Source: Bacillota bacterium (GTDB lineage: Bacteria > Bacillota > Bacilli > Lactobacillales > Streptococcaceae). From it: 16,085 nucleotides of DNA. The position numbers and the translations under genes are program-made. Every line of letters begins with the position of its first letter. Position 1 is the first letter of the stretch. Positions 1 to 7,214 of the stretch are shown piece by piece. A model generated the notes under the pieces. It made no database searches and was not told where the DNA came from. It saw only the letters and a list, made by a program, of their open reading frames with translations. The stretch lies in the NCBI GenBank assembly GCA_021781855.1, contig JAJXWC010000034.1:1-16085 (forward strand), read 5' to 3'.

Positions 1-201
1 CCAAGCTACTGATTCGTATTTCCAGCCCGCATTCACCAGACTTTGTTTTTCATTTGCGGAAATCGTCCAAAAGTGTTCTCCGCTATTCGGGTTGTACAGT
101 CGATAGCTGTTGGTGTCTGCGTGTGTGAGAGTTACGCCAAATATCAACGTGCCTGCGATTCCTAATGATAAACCGATTTTTATTAATTTGCTTTGCAGCA
201 T
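1..201 (-). CDS. Secreted DUF5648-type protein, N-terminal part (cut by window edge)
   Basis: The first 67 codons of a gene that runs off the left edge. Residues 1-28 form a signal peptide: short Lys-containing start, hydrophobic core LIKIGLSLGIAGTLIFGV, then a likely cleavage site around THA-D. The mature start (about 32-67) contains YRLYNPNSGEHFW and, further on, AGWKYE. This is the opening of a DUF5648-type repeat, common in secreted lactococcal and streptococcal cell-surface or lytic proteins; its function is not established. The ATG at 201 is chosen because an AAGGGGG ribosome binding site lies about six bases upstream. I see no convincing promoter. The function of the missing part (adhesin, hydrolase or other) cannot be told. 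Confidence 0.75.
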   Translation of the reverse strand, partial: MLQSKLIKIGLSLGIAGTLIFGVTLTHADTNSYRLYNPNSGEHFWTISANEKQSLVNAGWKYESVAW

Positions 202-519
202 AATGTCCCCCTTGCCAAAAATGTATTCCATTTGTTTTCAATTTCTACATACATTTTGTCTCTCTTACCTCTTCATTCAAGAATTATTTTTTTACTTGCC
301 AGTTGGAATTTTTAAATTTTCATAACCTTGACCTTCTGGTAATTCTGTGTAAGGGAAATTGCAGAATAAACATTCTTTTCCCGAAATTCAATTCCTACAT
401 GTTCATTACCATTTTTTCCAGTTCATTTTGCTATCTTTAATAAGTGCAATTTGTTGAAGAATGTGATTAAGGAAAATAACCTCTCATATCGCTCTGTAAG
501 AATTCCTTTATCCATCTTT
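202..519. other. Gene-free stretch with possible decayed minus-strand coding fragments
   Basis: No intact gene of normal size. On the minus strand an ATG at 515, a few bases after the stop of the neighbouring membrane protein, opens a 30-codon frame (MDKGILTERYERL...) ending at 423, with only a weak ribosome binding site. A second minus-strand frame from about 387 to 292 lacks a start codon and ends in LPEGQGYENLKIPTGK. These could be remnants of a broken gene or chance frames. There is no clear terminator hairpin after the membrane protein gene and no strong promoter for the DUF5648 gene. Confidence 0.3.
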
Positions 520-993
520 TTATTTATCTTCTTTTTCAGTTCCTTTTTTTTGTTTTTTCATCTCAAGATAATCTTGAATAAGAGTAGGATTTTCCCTTTT
601 TAATTTTCTAGCCGTTAAGAAAGCGAAAACAGCGGCGATGATTTGAAGAACCAGATTGACAATTCCTATCCCCCTATAAATCATCAATTCAGTATAGCTA
701 TAAGTTTGAATTGCACTAATAAATGCTATTGCTCCAATAATGCTCAAACCATTAGCGATATAAATTAAAATTGATGCTATACTTCTAATTCGGAGTTTTC
801 GATTTTGAACATGAATTATGATTGCAAAAACTAAAATCAATAATTCAATTCCAATATTTATAGAGCTATCAATAGGAAAAACAAAAGTTCCAATAATTGC
901 AAGAACTAGAGCAGTAGCTATCCAAATCCATAAAAATGTATTATATCGGTGAGACCTGTAAATTATTATCTCTGTTTTAATTCTTTCATTCAT
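520..993 (-). CDS. Four-TM membrane protein of unknown function, candidate immunity protein
   Basis: 157 residues, family not recognised. Hydrophobic stretches at about 20-39, 45-62, 70-92 and 106-127 predict four membrane helices. The N-terminus is short and charged (MNERIKTEIIIYRSHR) and the C-terminal tail of about 30 residues is Lys/Glu-rich, probably cytosolic. GGAAGGA lies about nine bases before the ATG. It is the third gene of an apparent operon, 36 bases after the 196-residue membrane protein, itself overlapping the large surface-protein gene. Base composition is very AT-rich. I infer a role connected with the surface protein's membrane-active C-terminus, as immunity or accessory protein. 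The sequence itself shows only a small polytopic membrane protein, so a general membrane protein is the alternative. Confidence 0.7.
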   Translation of the reverse strand: MNERIKTEIIIYRSHRYNTFLWIWIATALVLAIIGTFVFPIDSSINIGIELLILVFAIIIHVQNRKLRIRSIASILIYIANGLSIIGAIAFISAIQTYSYTELMIYRGIGIVNLVLQIIAAVFAFLTARKLKRENPTLIQDYLEMKKQKKGTEKEDK

Positions 994-1029
994 TTCAATA
1001 TATTCCTTCCAGTTTATACTATTTTGTAT

Positions 1030-1620
1030 TTATTTAATACCTAAAATATATCTCCTGACTTTATTACAGCGATAATAATAGAAATATCCATAAATTCCAA
1101 TATTTATTAGTATTATGGATAAAACATATAACAGAGCGAATACTGACTCTTTTGTCTCCAACAAATAATGGATAACTATTGGAATTGCACAAATCCCTAT
1201 TAATAATGAAAAAGTACAAACTGAGATAATAAAATTATTTTCTCTCTTGGTTTCCTTAATGAGAGATACTTGTTCAAATGTTAAATCAGCTAAATCAGCG
1301 ACTTTACCAAATTTTTTCCAATTAGAATATTTTTCTTTTATAAAAAACGTCGATATTAATATAACAAATATAAATATACTAATAATAATTAATGGATAAA
1401 TCAAAAGCACAAGTATTTGATTACTAGGAACAACTTTAAGAGAAAAATATTTCTCATATAGAATATTTCCAATTATTGGTCCTAAAGCCACCACTGAAAA
1501 AATAATATTTAATCCACGGTCTGAACTCTCCTTAGAATACACTTCTTTAGTTTGAATACAATATCCAAATCGTTTTTTATCTACACCACCAATATCTATG
1601 ATTTTAGGACTTTTGGTCAT
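1030..1620 (-). CDS. Four-TM membrane protein of unknown function, candidate immunity protein
   Basis: 196 residues, family not recognised. A soluble N-terminus of about 36 residues (including KRFGYCIQTKEVYSK) is followed by hydrophobic segments at about 37-55, 67-92, 128-150 and 156-180, with a charged stretch of about 35 residues between helices 2 and 3. The start overlaps the stop of the surface-protein gene as ATGA, and the Lys-Lys-Gly-Lys-Lys codons ending that gene supply an AAGAAGGGGA ribosome binding site, so the two are translationally coupled. Such tight coupling fits a toxin-immunity pair. Soluble-N-terminus-then-helices is also the layout of the DUF443 membrane immunity proteins of staphylococcal TspA, but this is a likeness of topology only. 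The gene is extremely AT-rich: 8 of 60 bases are G or C at 1321-1380. Confidence 0.75.
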   Translation of the reverse strand: MTKSPKIIDIGGVDKKRFGYCIQTKEVYSKESSDRGLNIIFSVVALGPIIGNILYEKYFSLKVVPSNQILVLLIYPLIIISIFIFVILISTFFIKEKYSNWKKFGKVADLADLTFEQVSLIKETKRENNFIISVCTFSLLIGICAIPIVIHYLLETKESVFALLYVLSIILINIGIYGYFYYYRCNKVRRYILGIK

Positions 1621-1979
1621 TTCTTCCCCTTCTTATCATATGCATAATCGTATAGTGCAGAAAAGCCAATAGATAATGCTACCCCGATTCCTCCAACAAC
1701 AGCAGCAGCTAAAGTTGTCGGAGCTGCCGCAACAAATCCTACTGTTAGTAAACCTAATCCCAGAACCATTGCACTTTTTCCAATCGCATCGTCTAATCCT
1801 TTACCACTGTAATACTCAGTTCCAAAAGTAAACGCAGCTCCTCCAAGAGGACCAAACATTTTAGACTCTAACCCTTCCCCAACAGCTAAAATCCCTGCTT
1901 TTTCTCCGGCTTTTCCAGCAAAATATCCAGCAGTCTGACTTTTTCCTTCATCTACCAACCAGTTACCAGAATCATTATT
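1617..1979 (-). other. Toxin-like C-terminal membrane domain of the surface protein
   Basis: This stretch encodes residues 1033-1152. After a Thr-rich linker come NNDSGNWLVDEGKSQ, then Gly-spaced amphipathic segments (AGYFAGKAGEKAG, GPLGGAAFTFG), GKGLDDAIGKSA, two hydrophobic helices joined at APTT, and a short basic tail. Gly-spaced hydrophobic hairpins of this kind occur at the ends of LXG/WXG-type and TspA-like polymorphic toxins, where they act on target membranes. The resemblance is by pattern only, with no alignment run. The basic tail also fits a simple membrane anchor replacing an LPXTG sorting signal. Confidence 0.4.
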
Positions 1980-4900
1980 TGTTCCTCCACTTCCAGTTGC
2001 TGTTTTGGTCTTTGTTTCCGTCGTAGTGTAATGGGTTGTAATACCTTCCCATTTGTAAACCGTAGTATAGAAGTTCCTGTATTCTTTACTACTAGGGTCA
2101 GTAAATGTTGCTTTCCCATATCTAAAATACATTTCTTTCATTTCAGTTGTCCATTCACTCATCGGCTCATCAAAATTCATTTTTACCTTTACTGGAACGT
2201 ACTTTCCAGTTGTGGTGGTCACCTCTTTGCTGACGGTATAAGTCGTTACAGGAGGATTGTAACTATAATAAATATTAATTACTTTGTTTTGAGCTCCAAA
2301 ATACCCACTATAATTTTGATTACTTACAAGATTATAGTAGCCTATTGATAATGGAGCTTGAAAACCATATGAATCACCTGCAAAGCCTGTGTTTGAGCTT
2401 GAATCCAAGAAAGTTCCATTTACACCATAATATCTTACTGTGATAGTTGTTTTAAAGTGATTATAAAGTATCGCCATTGAAGCCTTCGGCATTTTATAAG
2501 TCCCTCTCAACGTTATTAACGAAGAGTTTGCTATTCTTAAGTACCAATAATATGGACTATTGGATATAAATGTATTTCCTTCATAACCAGATAAAGTATA
2601 TTGTTTGAGTATATTCCCCCAATTATCTATATCTACAACATTAATTTGCGACTGCCTTCTCGTATAGTGTACCACAATATCCGTCTTAGGCTGACTATAC
2701 CTTCCTACAATCTTCTTTTGACTGGCATAGGTCAGACTGTCATACCAAGGAACTTGTGGAGTATAGCTAAAATAACTGCCATAGGCACCTGTTATCGTCT
2801 TTGGCGCATAGACCTGTTGCCCCGCATCGTTGACGAATCGGAAAGTGATACTTTCCTTAATCGGCTGATACTTGAAAACCAAATGCTGATAAAGCTGGTT
2901 GAAATTGACGTTATAACTGCTCAGCTCTCCAGAAGCCACTTGATAGCCATTGACTGGTTGTGCTTTGACAGTACGTGAGCTTCCATAATAGCCTGTGATG
3001 GTCTGTGACGGCGCAATCGTATGCCCGTTTTGGTTGACAAAATCCACCTTAACCGTATCAAGATTCGGGTCATAATAAAGCGTTCGGGTTTGATTCGGTA
3101 GGAGTTGCTGGAAAGCGACTTCAACTCCTGTGTTGAGGTAGTCATAGCCTGCGATATTGGGAATATGAATGACCGACCAGTCGCCGATGCCGTTGATATA
3201 CTGCTCGCTCGGTAGAATCGCTTTGCCTGTCTGAGCGTTGATATAATTGAGCGTTAAGGTTCCAGTCGCTTTGACATAGCTCACGGTAATCGTTTGGCTG
3301 TTGTCCGTAAAGTTTCCTGTGACACTTGGATTCGGTGGGAGCTGATAATTTTGAAAATGCGGAAGGGCATAGCTGTAGCTGTCTCCTGCATAGCCCGTTA
3401 AAGTTTCACTGTGTAATACCGCATGAGTGGAGGCGTCAATCAGATTAATCGTGACCGTAGATTGTTGGTCATAATAAAGGTTGAGGTCTGTATTTGTGCC
3501 CTGATAAGTGCCTGTTAATGCACTAGACAGGGTAGAATCAAAACGATAACCAGCCAAAGTCGGCGGAGTAATCGTGAAGCCTTGAAGCTGTGTGCCTGTG
3601 AGCACTTGCGCAGGTTGGAGTGCCTGCTTTGTTTCAGAATCCAAGAAATGCAAAGTGACTGTGCCGACATTCGTGTAATGGAAAGTGGTCGTTGTGTCGC
3701 CTACCGTATGATCATAAGTCCCAGAAATCGCACCTGTCGTGCTTTGAAGCGAATAACCTGAAAGCGTAGGTGCAGTGCTGTTATAAGCGGTGCCGTCTGA
3801 TCCGCTGGTTGTTACTGGAGGGACTAAAGCAGTGCCGTTTTGGTCAACCACTTGCGTGGTGTGCTGTGCATTTTTGTAGTAGGTATAGGTCGCCGTTGAG
3901 CTCGGATTCGTTGCCGTTGGGCTGTAACTTCCACCCGAGTTGAGTGTTGGCCCGGAAATAAAGGTATAGTTGGGAAGCGTTGGCGCTGAAAGCGTAGGGA
4001 ATGTATCGCCGAGTACACCTGTGAGCGTCAACTGCCCTTGTGTGATGTTTTCTGCTTGAGCGCTGCTCCCTGCTTCTTGTGACGTGAAACTGCCGCCGAA
4101 AGTCCCGTTAAAAGGAATAAGGGCTCCTGATGAGTCAAGGAGTTGATAATTCATTGCAACGGCAGTCATGGGAAGGCTAATCCCAAAGCCTTGGATAACT
4201 TCAGGGGCATTCACTGCGGAGTTACTGTAATTAACTTGTGCGTTGAGCTTACCTGCGGCGAAAGCCGACTGCATTTGAGCCGTCGTTGATACACTGCCAC
4301 TTGGAGTGTCAGACGCTCCGCTATAACCAGTGATACCATCAAGCGCTAGTGTGAGTGTATCTCCTGGGTCAGCGGTGGTGACTTGACTGTTGAAGTTAAC
4401 GGCTTGTCCAATAGAGGGTGCAATCCCTGCTTTGGTCGGAATATTGACGGTTTGACTCGCTGAGCTCTGCCCGTAGTCGCCCATCGCAAAAGTATTGACC
4501 ACCACTTCTTGAAGTGGAAGACTGGCATTTTCAATGACTAAATAAGTGTAATATTTACCGTATCCAGCTCCTGTTACATCACTGCTGGCTGCATCAAGAC
4601 TGGCTTGATAAGTTCCTGCACCTAAGCTTGAGAGCACCGAAGAAAAATCATTTGCCTGCATGATGCCGTTGGGAAGCCCTTTTCCATCATTTGTTAATTG
4701 TCCTGCGGAATTTAAATAATCTCCGTTTCCTGAAAAAAGCAGTTGTGCGGTCGGTGTACCTGTATAATTTTTCCCTGAAAGGTTCATCGTCATCGCATCT
4801 GATGAGGGAAGCGCTGTTCCGACCATTTCAGAGCCATAACCTGAGTAAGCACCGACAATTTGGTCGCCTGAATTGAGGGTGAATGAAAATGTGGACGAAT

Positions 4901-5066
4901 GAATAGAAATAAGTCGGTAATGTCCTGCGAAGCTGTGCGTTTGCCCTGCGTAGAAGTTATTGGAAGCAGCACTTAAAGCATAGGCACGGTTTGAAAAGAA
5001 GCTCCCGCCAATGATGACCAGTAGTAGAGCGAAAAACAGCCTGAAGTGTTTTTTTAAAGCTTTCAT
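1617..5066 (-). CDS. Large secreted MucBP-repeat surface protein with toxin-like hydrophobic C-terminus
   Basis: About 1149 residues from the ATG at 5066, preferred over a GTG at 5075 because GAAAGTGAG precedes it. (Residue numbers here count from the GTG; subtract 3 for the ATG.) A signal peptide covers 5-34 (hydrophobic core LFFALLLVIIGGSFF). A Ser/Thr/Gly-rich unassigned region (35-400) may be a ligand-binding head. Eight MucBP-like units begin near 404, 472, 539, 604, 673, 741, 809 and 876, each opening with a strand such as TVTLHFLD or TVKVDFVNQNG and often containing GY.G. A Tyr/Thr-rich linker (940-1032) leads to a Gly/Ala-rich terminal domain (1033-1152) with two hydrophobic segments near 1101-1117 and 1120-1140, ending KKGKK. 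There is no LPXTG motif. MucBP repeats suggest mucin or host-glycan adhesion. The end may be a double-TM anchor or a membrane-active effector tip. GC content falls sharply in the last third. Confidence 0.85.
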   Translation of the reverse strand: MKALKKHFRLFFALLLVIIGGSFFSNRAYALSAASNNFYAGQTHSFAGHYRLISIHSSTFSFTLNSGDQIVGAYSGYGSEMVGTALPSSDAMTMNLSGKNYTGTPTAQLLFSGNGDYLNSAGQLTNDGKGLPNGIMQANDFSSVLSSLGAGTYQASLDAASSDVTGAGYGKYYTYLVIENASLPLQEVVVNTFAMGDYGQSSASQTVNIPTKAGIAPSIGQAVNFNSQVTTADPGDTLTLALDGITGYSGASDTPSGSVSTTAQMQSAFAAGKLNAQVNYSNSAVNAPEVIQGFGISLPMTAVAMNYQLLDSSGALIPFNGTFGGSFTSQEAGSSAQAENITQGQLTLTGVLGDTFPTLSAPTLPNYTFISGPTLNSGGSYSPTATNPSSTATYTYYKNAQHTTQVVDQNGTALVPPVTTSGSDGTAYNSTAPTLSGYSLQSTTGAISGTYDHTVGDTTTTFHYTNVGTVTLHFLDSETKQALQPAQVLTGTQLQGFTITPPTLAGYRFDSTLSSALTGTYQGTNTDLNLYYDQQSTVTINLIDASTHAVLHSETLTGYAGDSYSYALPHFQNYQLPPNPSVTGNFTDNSQTITVSYVKATGTLTLNYINAQTGKAILPSEQYINGIGDWSVIHIPNIAGYDYLNTGVEVAFQQLLPNQTRTLYYDPNLDTVKVDFVNQNGHTIAPSQTITGYYGSSRTVKAQPVNGYQVASGELSSYNVNFNQLYQHLVFKYQPIKESITFRFVNDAGQQVYAPKTITGAYGSYFSYTPQVPWYDSLTYASQKKIVGRYSQPKTDIVVHYTRRQSQINVVDIDNWGNILKQYTLSGYEGNTFISNSPYYWYLRIANSSLITLRGTYKMPKASMAILYNHFKTTITVRYYGVNGTFLDSSSNTGFAGDSYGFQAPLSIGYYNLVSNQNYSGYFGAQNKVINIYYSYNPPVTTYTVSKEVTTTTGKYVPVKVKMNFDEPMSEWTTEMKEMYFRYGKATFTDPSSKEYRNFYTTVYKWEGITTHYTTTETKTKTATGSGGTNNDSGNWLVDEGKSQTAGYFAGKAGEKAGILAVGEGLESKMFGPLGGAAFTFGTEYYSGKGLDDAIGKSAMVLGLGLLTVGFVAAAPTTLAAAVVGGIGVALSIGFSALYDYAYDKKGKK
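2256..3866 (-). repeat. Eight tandem MucBP-like repeats, about 67 residues each
   Basis: Units start near residues 404, 472, 539, 604, 673, 741, 809 and 876, spaced 65-69 residues apart. Each starts with a beta-strand-like phrase followed by an Asn/Asp-Gly or Thr turn (VVDQNGTALVPP, HFLDSETKQALQP, NLIDASTHAVLHS, NYINAQTGKAILP, DFVNQNGHTIAP, RFVNDAGQQVYAP, VVDIDNWGNILK, RYYGVNGTFLDSS). A GY.G or GAYG element often follows, then a final Y/F-Y strand. The units are diverged at DNA level, so the array is old. The last two depart most from the pattern. Confidence 0.8.
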
Positions 5067-5170
5067 AACACTCACTTTCTAAAACGTTTTTACATTAAAA
5101 GGTGAATAAATATCAGTAACAATTATCATATGAAGCCTTAATTTTTGACATTCAGTTATAATTTAGTTAT

Positions 5171-5176
5171 ATTATA
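5171..5176 (-). promoter_or_regulatory. Probable -10 box for the surface-protein operon
   Basis: The minus strand reads a perfect TATAAT here, about 105 bases before the ATG at 5066. No good -35 hexamer sits 17 bases upstream (ATGATT). If this promoter is used, the 5' leader is about 100 bases long. Confidence 0.45.
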
Positions 5177-5253
5177 CACTTTAATTTTTGAAAAATCATC
5201 TTCCAAGTATGAAAAATTCTGACTTTTTAACGAAAATCAATTGAATTTTATAT

Positions 5254-5291
5254 CAACAAAAAACGGACATTCTCGTGTCCGCATTTTGTTG
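5254..5291 (-). terminator. Rho-independent terminator after the NCS1 transporter gene
   Basis: Arms 5254-5269 and 5276-5291 pair over 16 bases with one two-base mismatch around a six-base loop. On the minus strand the GC part CGGACA/TGTCCG is followed by TTTTTT. It lies about 120 bases after the transporter stop and separates that gene from the surface-protein promoter. Confidence 0.8.
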
Positions 5292-5413
5292 AATTTTCTA
5301 TAAAGGCATATTGATGGTTTGTAGAAATATTCGCACTTCTTCTACTGATTTTCCGTAGAAACTCCTTTATCGCCCAGATACATCTGAATAATCGGAATTT
5401 TCGGACTGATGAT

Positions 5414-6856
5414 TTATTCAATTTCCTGATTTCTAATTTTCTTGATTGTGAGGAAAGGAACAAAGAATCCTAAAATAAGTGCGACAAATACACCAAGGCC
5501 GCTATATCCCCACACACTTGCATCTAAACCAAGCGGTTTAAATAAAAATCCCAGCCATGAAAGCCATGAAACGCTTTCTTCAATCAACCCCCAGCCGATA
5601 ACCGTTAGCACAATCATCCCGATAAACGAAACCCAATTTATCGCTCCATAACGACCTTTCGAATCAAATAAATCTTTTTCATCGTAATCCTTCCGTCGCA
5701 GCACGAAATCTCCAAGAAAAATTCCGCCCCAAGCAGAAATCGGTACACCGATAAGTCCAAGAAACGCTTCAAAAGGTCCGACAAAATTAGTTGAAAACCA
5801 AACAATCGCAATCGTTCCAAAGAACATGATTACTCCGTCAATGCAAGTTCCTACCCAGCGTTTAATCGGCAGCCCGATTGCAAGGAGGGTCAATCCTGAA
5901 GAGTAGATATCCATAACCGCACCCGAAACCAATGAACCGACTGCCACAATGATAAATGGAATAAGGTACCAGGTCGGCAAAATCGTTGCCAAAGCACCAA
6001 TCGGGTCAACCGAAATTTCACTCGCTAACTGGGAACCAGCTCCGCCTTTTTGCGAAGCCACAAGTAATAAGCCAAAAATAACGAGAACAAGCGGAGCAAG
6101 CGAACCACCAAATGTTGTCCATGCGACAACACCCTTATTTGACGATTTTCTGGGCAGATAACGCGAATAATCTGCTGCAGAATTTATCCAACCTAATCCT
6201 AAAGCCGTTGCAACCATAATTCCTGCGCCAATCATGGATTGCCAAGAGCCTCCTTTGATTTGCCCAACCATTGAAAAATCAATTTTGGGTGCAGACAGAA
6301 TAAAATAGCCAATTGTTGCGATACTCAAAATAATTGTTAATCCCATCTGGATTTTCATAATCGCATCAAGTCCAAGAATTCCTGCACCAACAATAATGAT
6401 AATAACCACAATAAAAGCGACAATTTTTGTGGCATTACCGTCTGACCAGCCGAGTTCTTTAAATACCGTTGCTGTCGCAAGAGTTGAAAGGACAACAAGT
6501 ACTGTTTCCCAGCCCACTAATAATATCCAGGAAATAATTCCAGGAAAGACATTTCCTTTCACTCCAAATGCAGCACGAGATAAAATCATTGTCGGTGCTG
6601 AGCCGTGTTTTCCCGCAAGCGAAATCAGTCCGACTAAGAAAAATGAACCGACAATTCCAATAATTGATGCAATCGTTGCTTGCCAAAAGCTCAGTCCAAA
6701 TCCCAGAACCCAATCCCCATAAGCGACCGACAAAACTGAAATATTTGCAGCAAACCACGGCCAAAATAATGAACGCGGTGCTCCTTTGCGCTCAGCTTCG
6801 GAAATAATATTTATTCCATTTTGTTCAATAGTAAAAGCTGATGTTTCTTCATTCAT
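5414..6856 (-). CDS. NCS1-family purine/pyrimidine permease (cytosine-permease-like)
   Basis: 480 residues, the usual length of NCS1 transporters, which take up nucleobases or related compounds such as cytosine, uracil, allantoin or thiamine with a cation. The N-terminal GAPRSLFWPWFAANISVL (about 25-42) matches the family's opening segment before TM1. SAPTMILSRAAFG (86-98) and NSAADYSRYLP (225-235) are further family signatures. About 12 hydrophobic segments follow one another, with a cytosolic loop holding FVLRRKDYDEKD near residue 385. AAAGGAG lies about seven bases before the ATG. The gene stands alone with its own promoter and terminator. No nucleobase enzyme is nearby, so the substrate cannot be read from context; cytosine or another purine/pyrimidine is the best guess. 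Confidence 0.88.
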   Translation of the reverse strand: MNEETSAFTIEQNGINIISEAERKGAPRSLFWPWFAANISVLSVAYGDWVLGFGLSFWQATIASIIGIVGSFFLVGLISLAGKHGSAPTMILSRAAFGVKGNVFPGIISWILLVGWETVLVVLSTLATATVFKELGWSDGNATKIVAFIVVIIIIVGAGILGLDAIMKIQMGLTIILSIATIGYFILSAPKIDFSMVGQIKGGSWQSMIGAGIMVATALGLGWINSAADYSRYLPRKSSNKGVVAWTTFGGSLAPLVLVIFGLLLVASQKGGAGSQLASEISVDPIGALATILPTWYLIPFIIVAVGSLVSGAVMDIYSSGLTLLAIGLPIKRWVGTCIDGVIMFFGTIAIVWFSTNFVGPFEAFLGLIGVPISAWGGIFLGDFVLRRKDYDEKDLFDSKGRYGAINWVSFIGMIVLTVIGWGLIEESVSWLSWLGFLFKPLGLDASVWGYSGLGVFVALILGFFVPFLTIKKIRNQEIE

Positions 6857-6879
6857 TGGATACTCCTTTTTCCTTGTAA

Positions 6880-6893
6880 AGTAAGCGTTTGAA
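6880..6893. promoter_or_regulatory. cre-like site in the leader of the NCS1 transporter
   Basis: AGTAAGCGTTTGAA matches the Gram-positive catabolite-response consensus TGWAARCGYTWNCW at 12 of 14 positions, with mismatches at the first base and the C near the end. It lies between the -10 box and the ribosome binding site, where bound CcpA would block transcription. The call rests on motif match only. Confidence 0.35.
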
Positions 6894-6908
6894 CATTAAT
6901 ATTTTTCA

Positions 6909-6917
6909 ATTATATCA
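6909..6917 (-). promoter_or_regulatory. Extended -10 promoter of the NCS1 transporter
   Basis: The minus strand reads TGATATAAT, a perfect -10 with the extended TGn motif. CTGAAA lies 17 bases upstream as a weak -35. The start codon at 6856 is about 50 bases downstream. Confidence 0.65.
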
Positions 6918-6938
6918 TACTTCTTTTTTTATTTCAGC

Positions 6939-7132
6939 AGTGCGTGCTAAAACTCCCACCTAAAAGGTGGGAGATAAGCAGCACTAGGCTTCGAATTTCG
7001 CTCGACTGCCCTAGGGTCAGCCGCTTCAGCGGCTTGACTTCTGGGACAGGGTAACCTCATATCAAAAATGTGAGGTTGTACCCTAAATTCAGTGGGAGTT
7101 AAAACTCCCACTGAATAAGTCTCTGCTTTATT
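6939..7132. mobile_element. Palindrome-rich element, possibly IS200/IS605-derived and non-autonomous
   Basis: There is no coding sequence, but five hairpins lie in a row. (1) CTCCCACC/GGTGGGAG at 6953-6973, enclosed by AGTGCGTGCT (6939-6948) pairing with AGCAGCACT (6977-6985). (2) CTAGG/CCTAG at 6984-7014. (3) A 10-base stem around CCGCT-TC-AGCGG at 7016-7038. (4) GGGTAACCTCA with TGAGGTTGTACCC at 7049-7083. (5) A perfect 14-base stem at 7087-7116 with a two-base loop. The 12-mer TAAAACTCCCAC occurs near both ends, at 6948-6959 and 7100-7111. Segment 7079-7132 matches 15789-15842 at 47 of 54 bases without gaps. Subterminal hairpins at both ends and no inverted terminal repeats suggest an IS200/IS605-type relic or a TnpB-type guide-RNA scaffold. 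No transposase or TnpB gene is present. Confidence 0.5.
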
Positions 7133-7167
7133 ATAAAAAATCAGTATTTATCTCTGCTAAGATAAAA

Positions 7168-7201
7168 AATGCTAAAAACAGCTTGAACTATTTTTAGCAT
7201 T
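7168..7201 (-). terminator. Terminator of the MarR-efflux operon
   Basis: Arms 7168-7178 (AATGCTAAAAA) and 7191-7201 pair perfectly over 11 bases around a 12-base loop. T-runs follow on both strands, so it can work in both directions. It begins 13 bases after the stop of the DUF4811 gene. Confidence 0.8.
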
Positions 7202-7214
7202 TTTGTATTCGAAA

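Noticed and set aside
2601..2978. Plus-strand frame of 125 codons opposite the MucBP repeats.
   Set aside because: It lies antisense to a clear repeat-containing gene, with no ribosome binding site and no protein-like composition.
5083..5100. Palindrome AAAACGTTTT before the surface-protein start as a CcpA (cre) site.
   Set aside because: It matches the cre consensus at only about 11 of 14 positions and lacks the defining TG and C bases. The symmetry comes mainly from A/T runs.
6939..7132. Reading the hairpin run as a CRISPR array or a riboswitch for the downstream transporter.
   Set aside because: There are no equal-length repeats with spacers, and the element lies upstream of the transporter promoter at 6909-6917, so it is outside the transporter's leader RNA.
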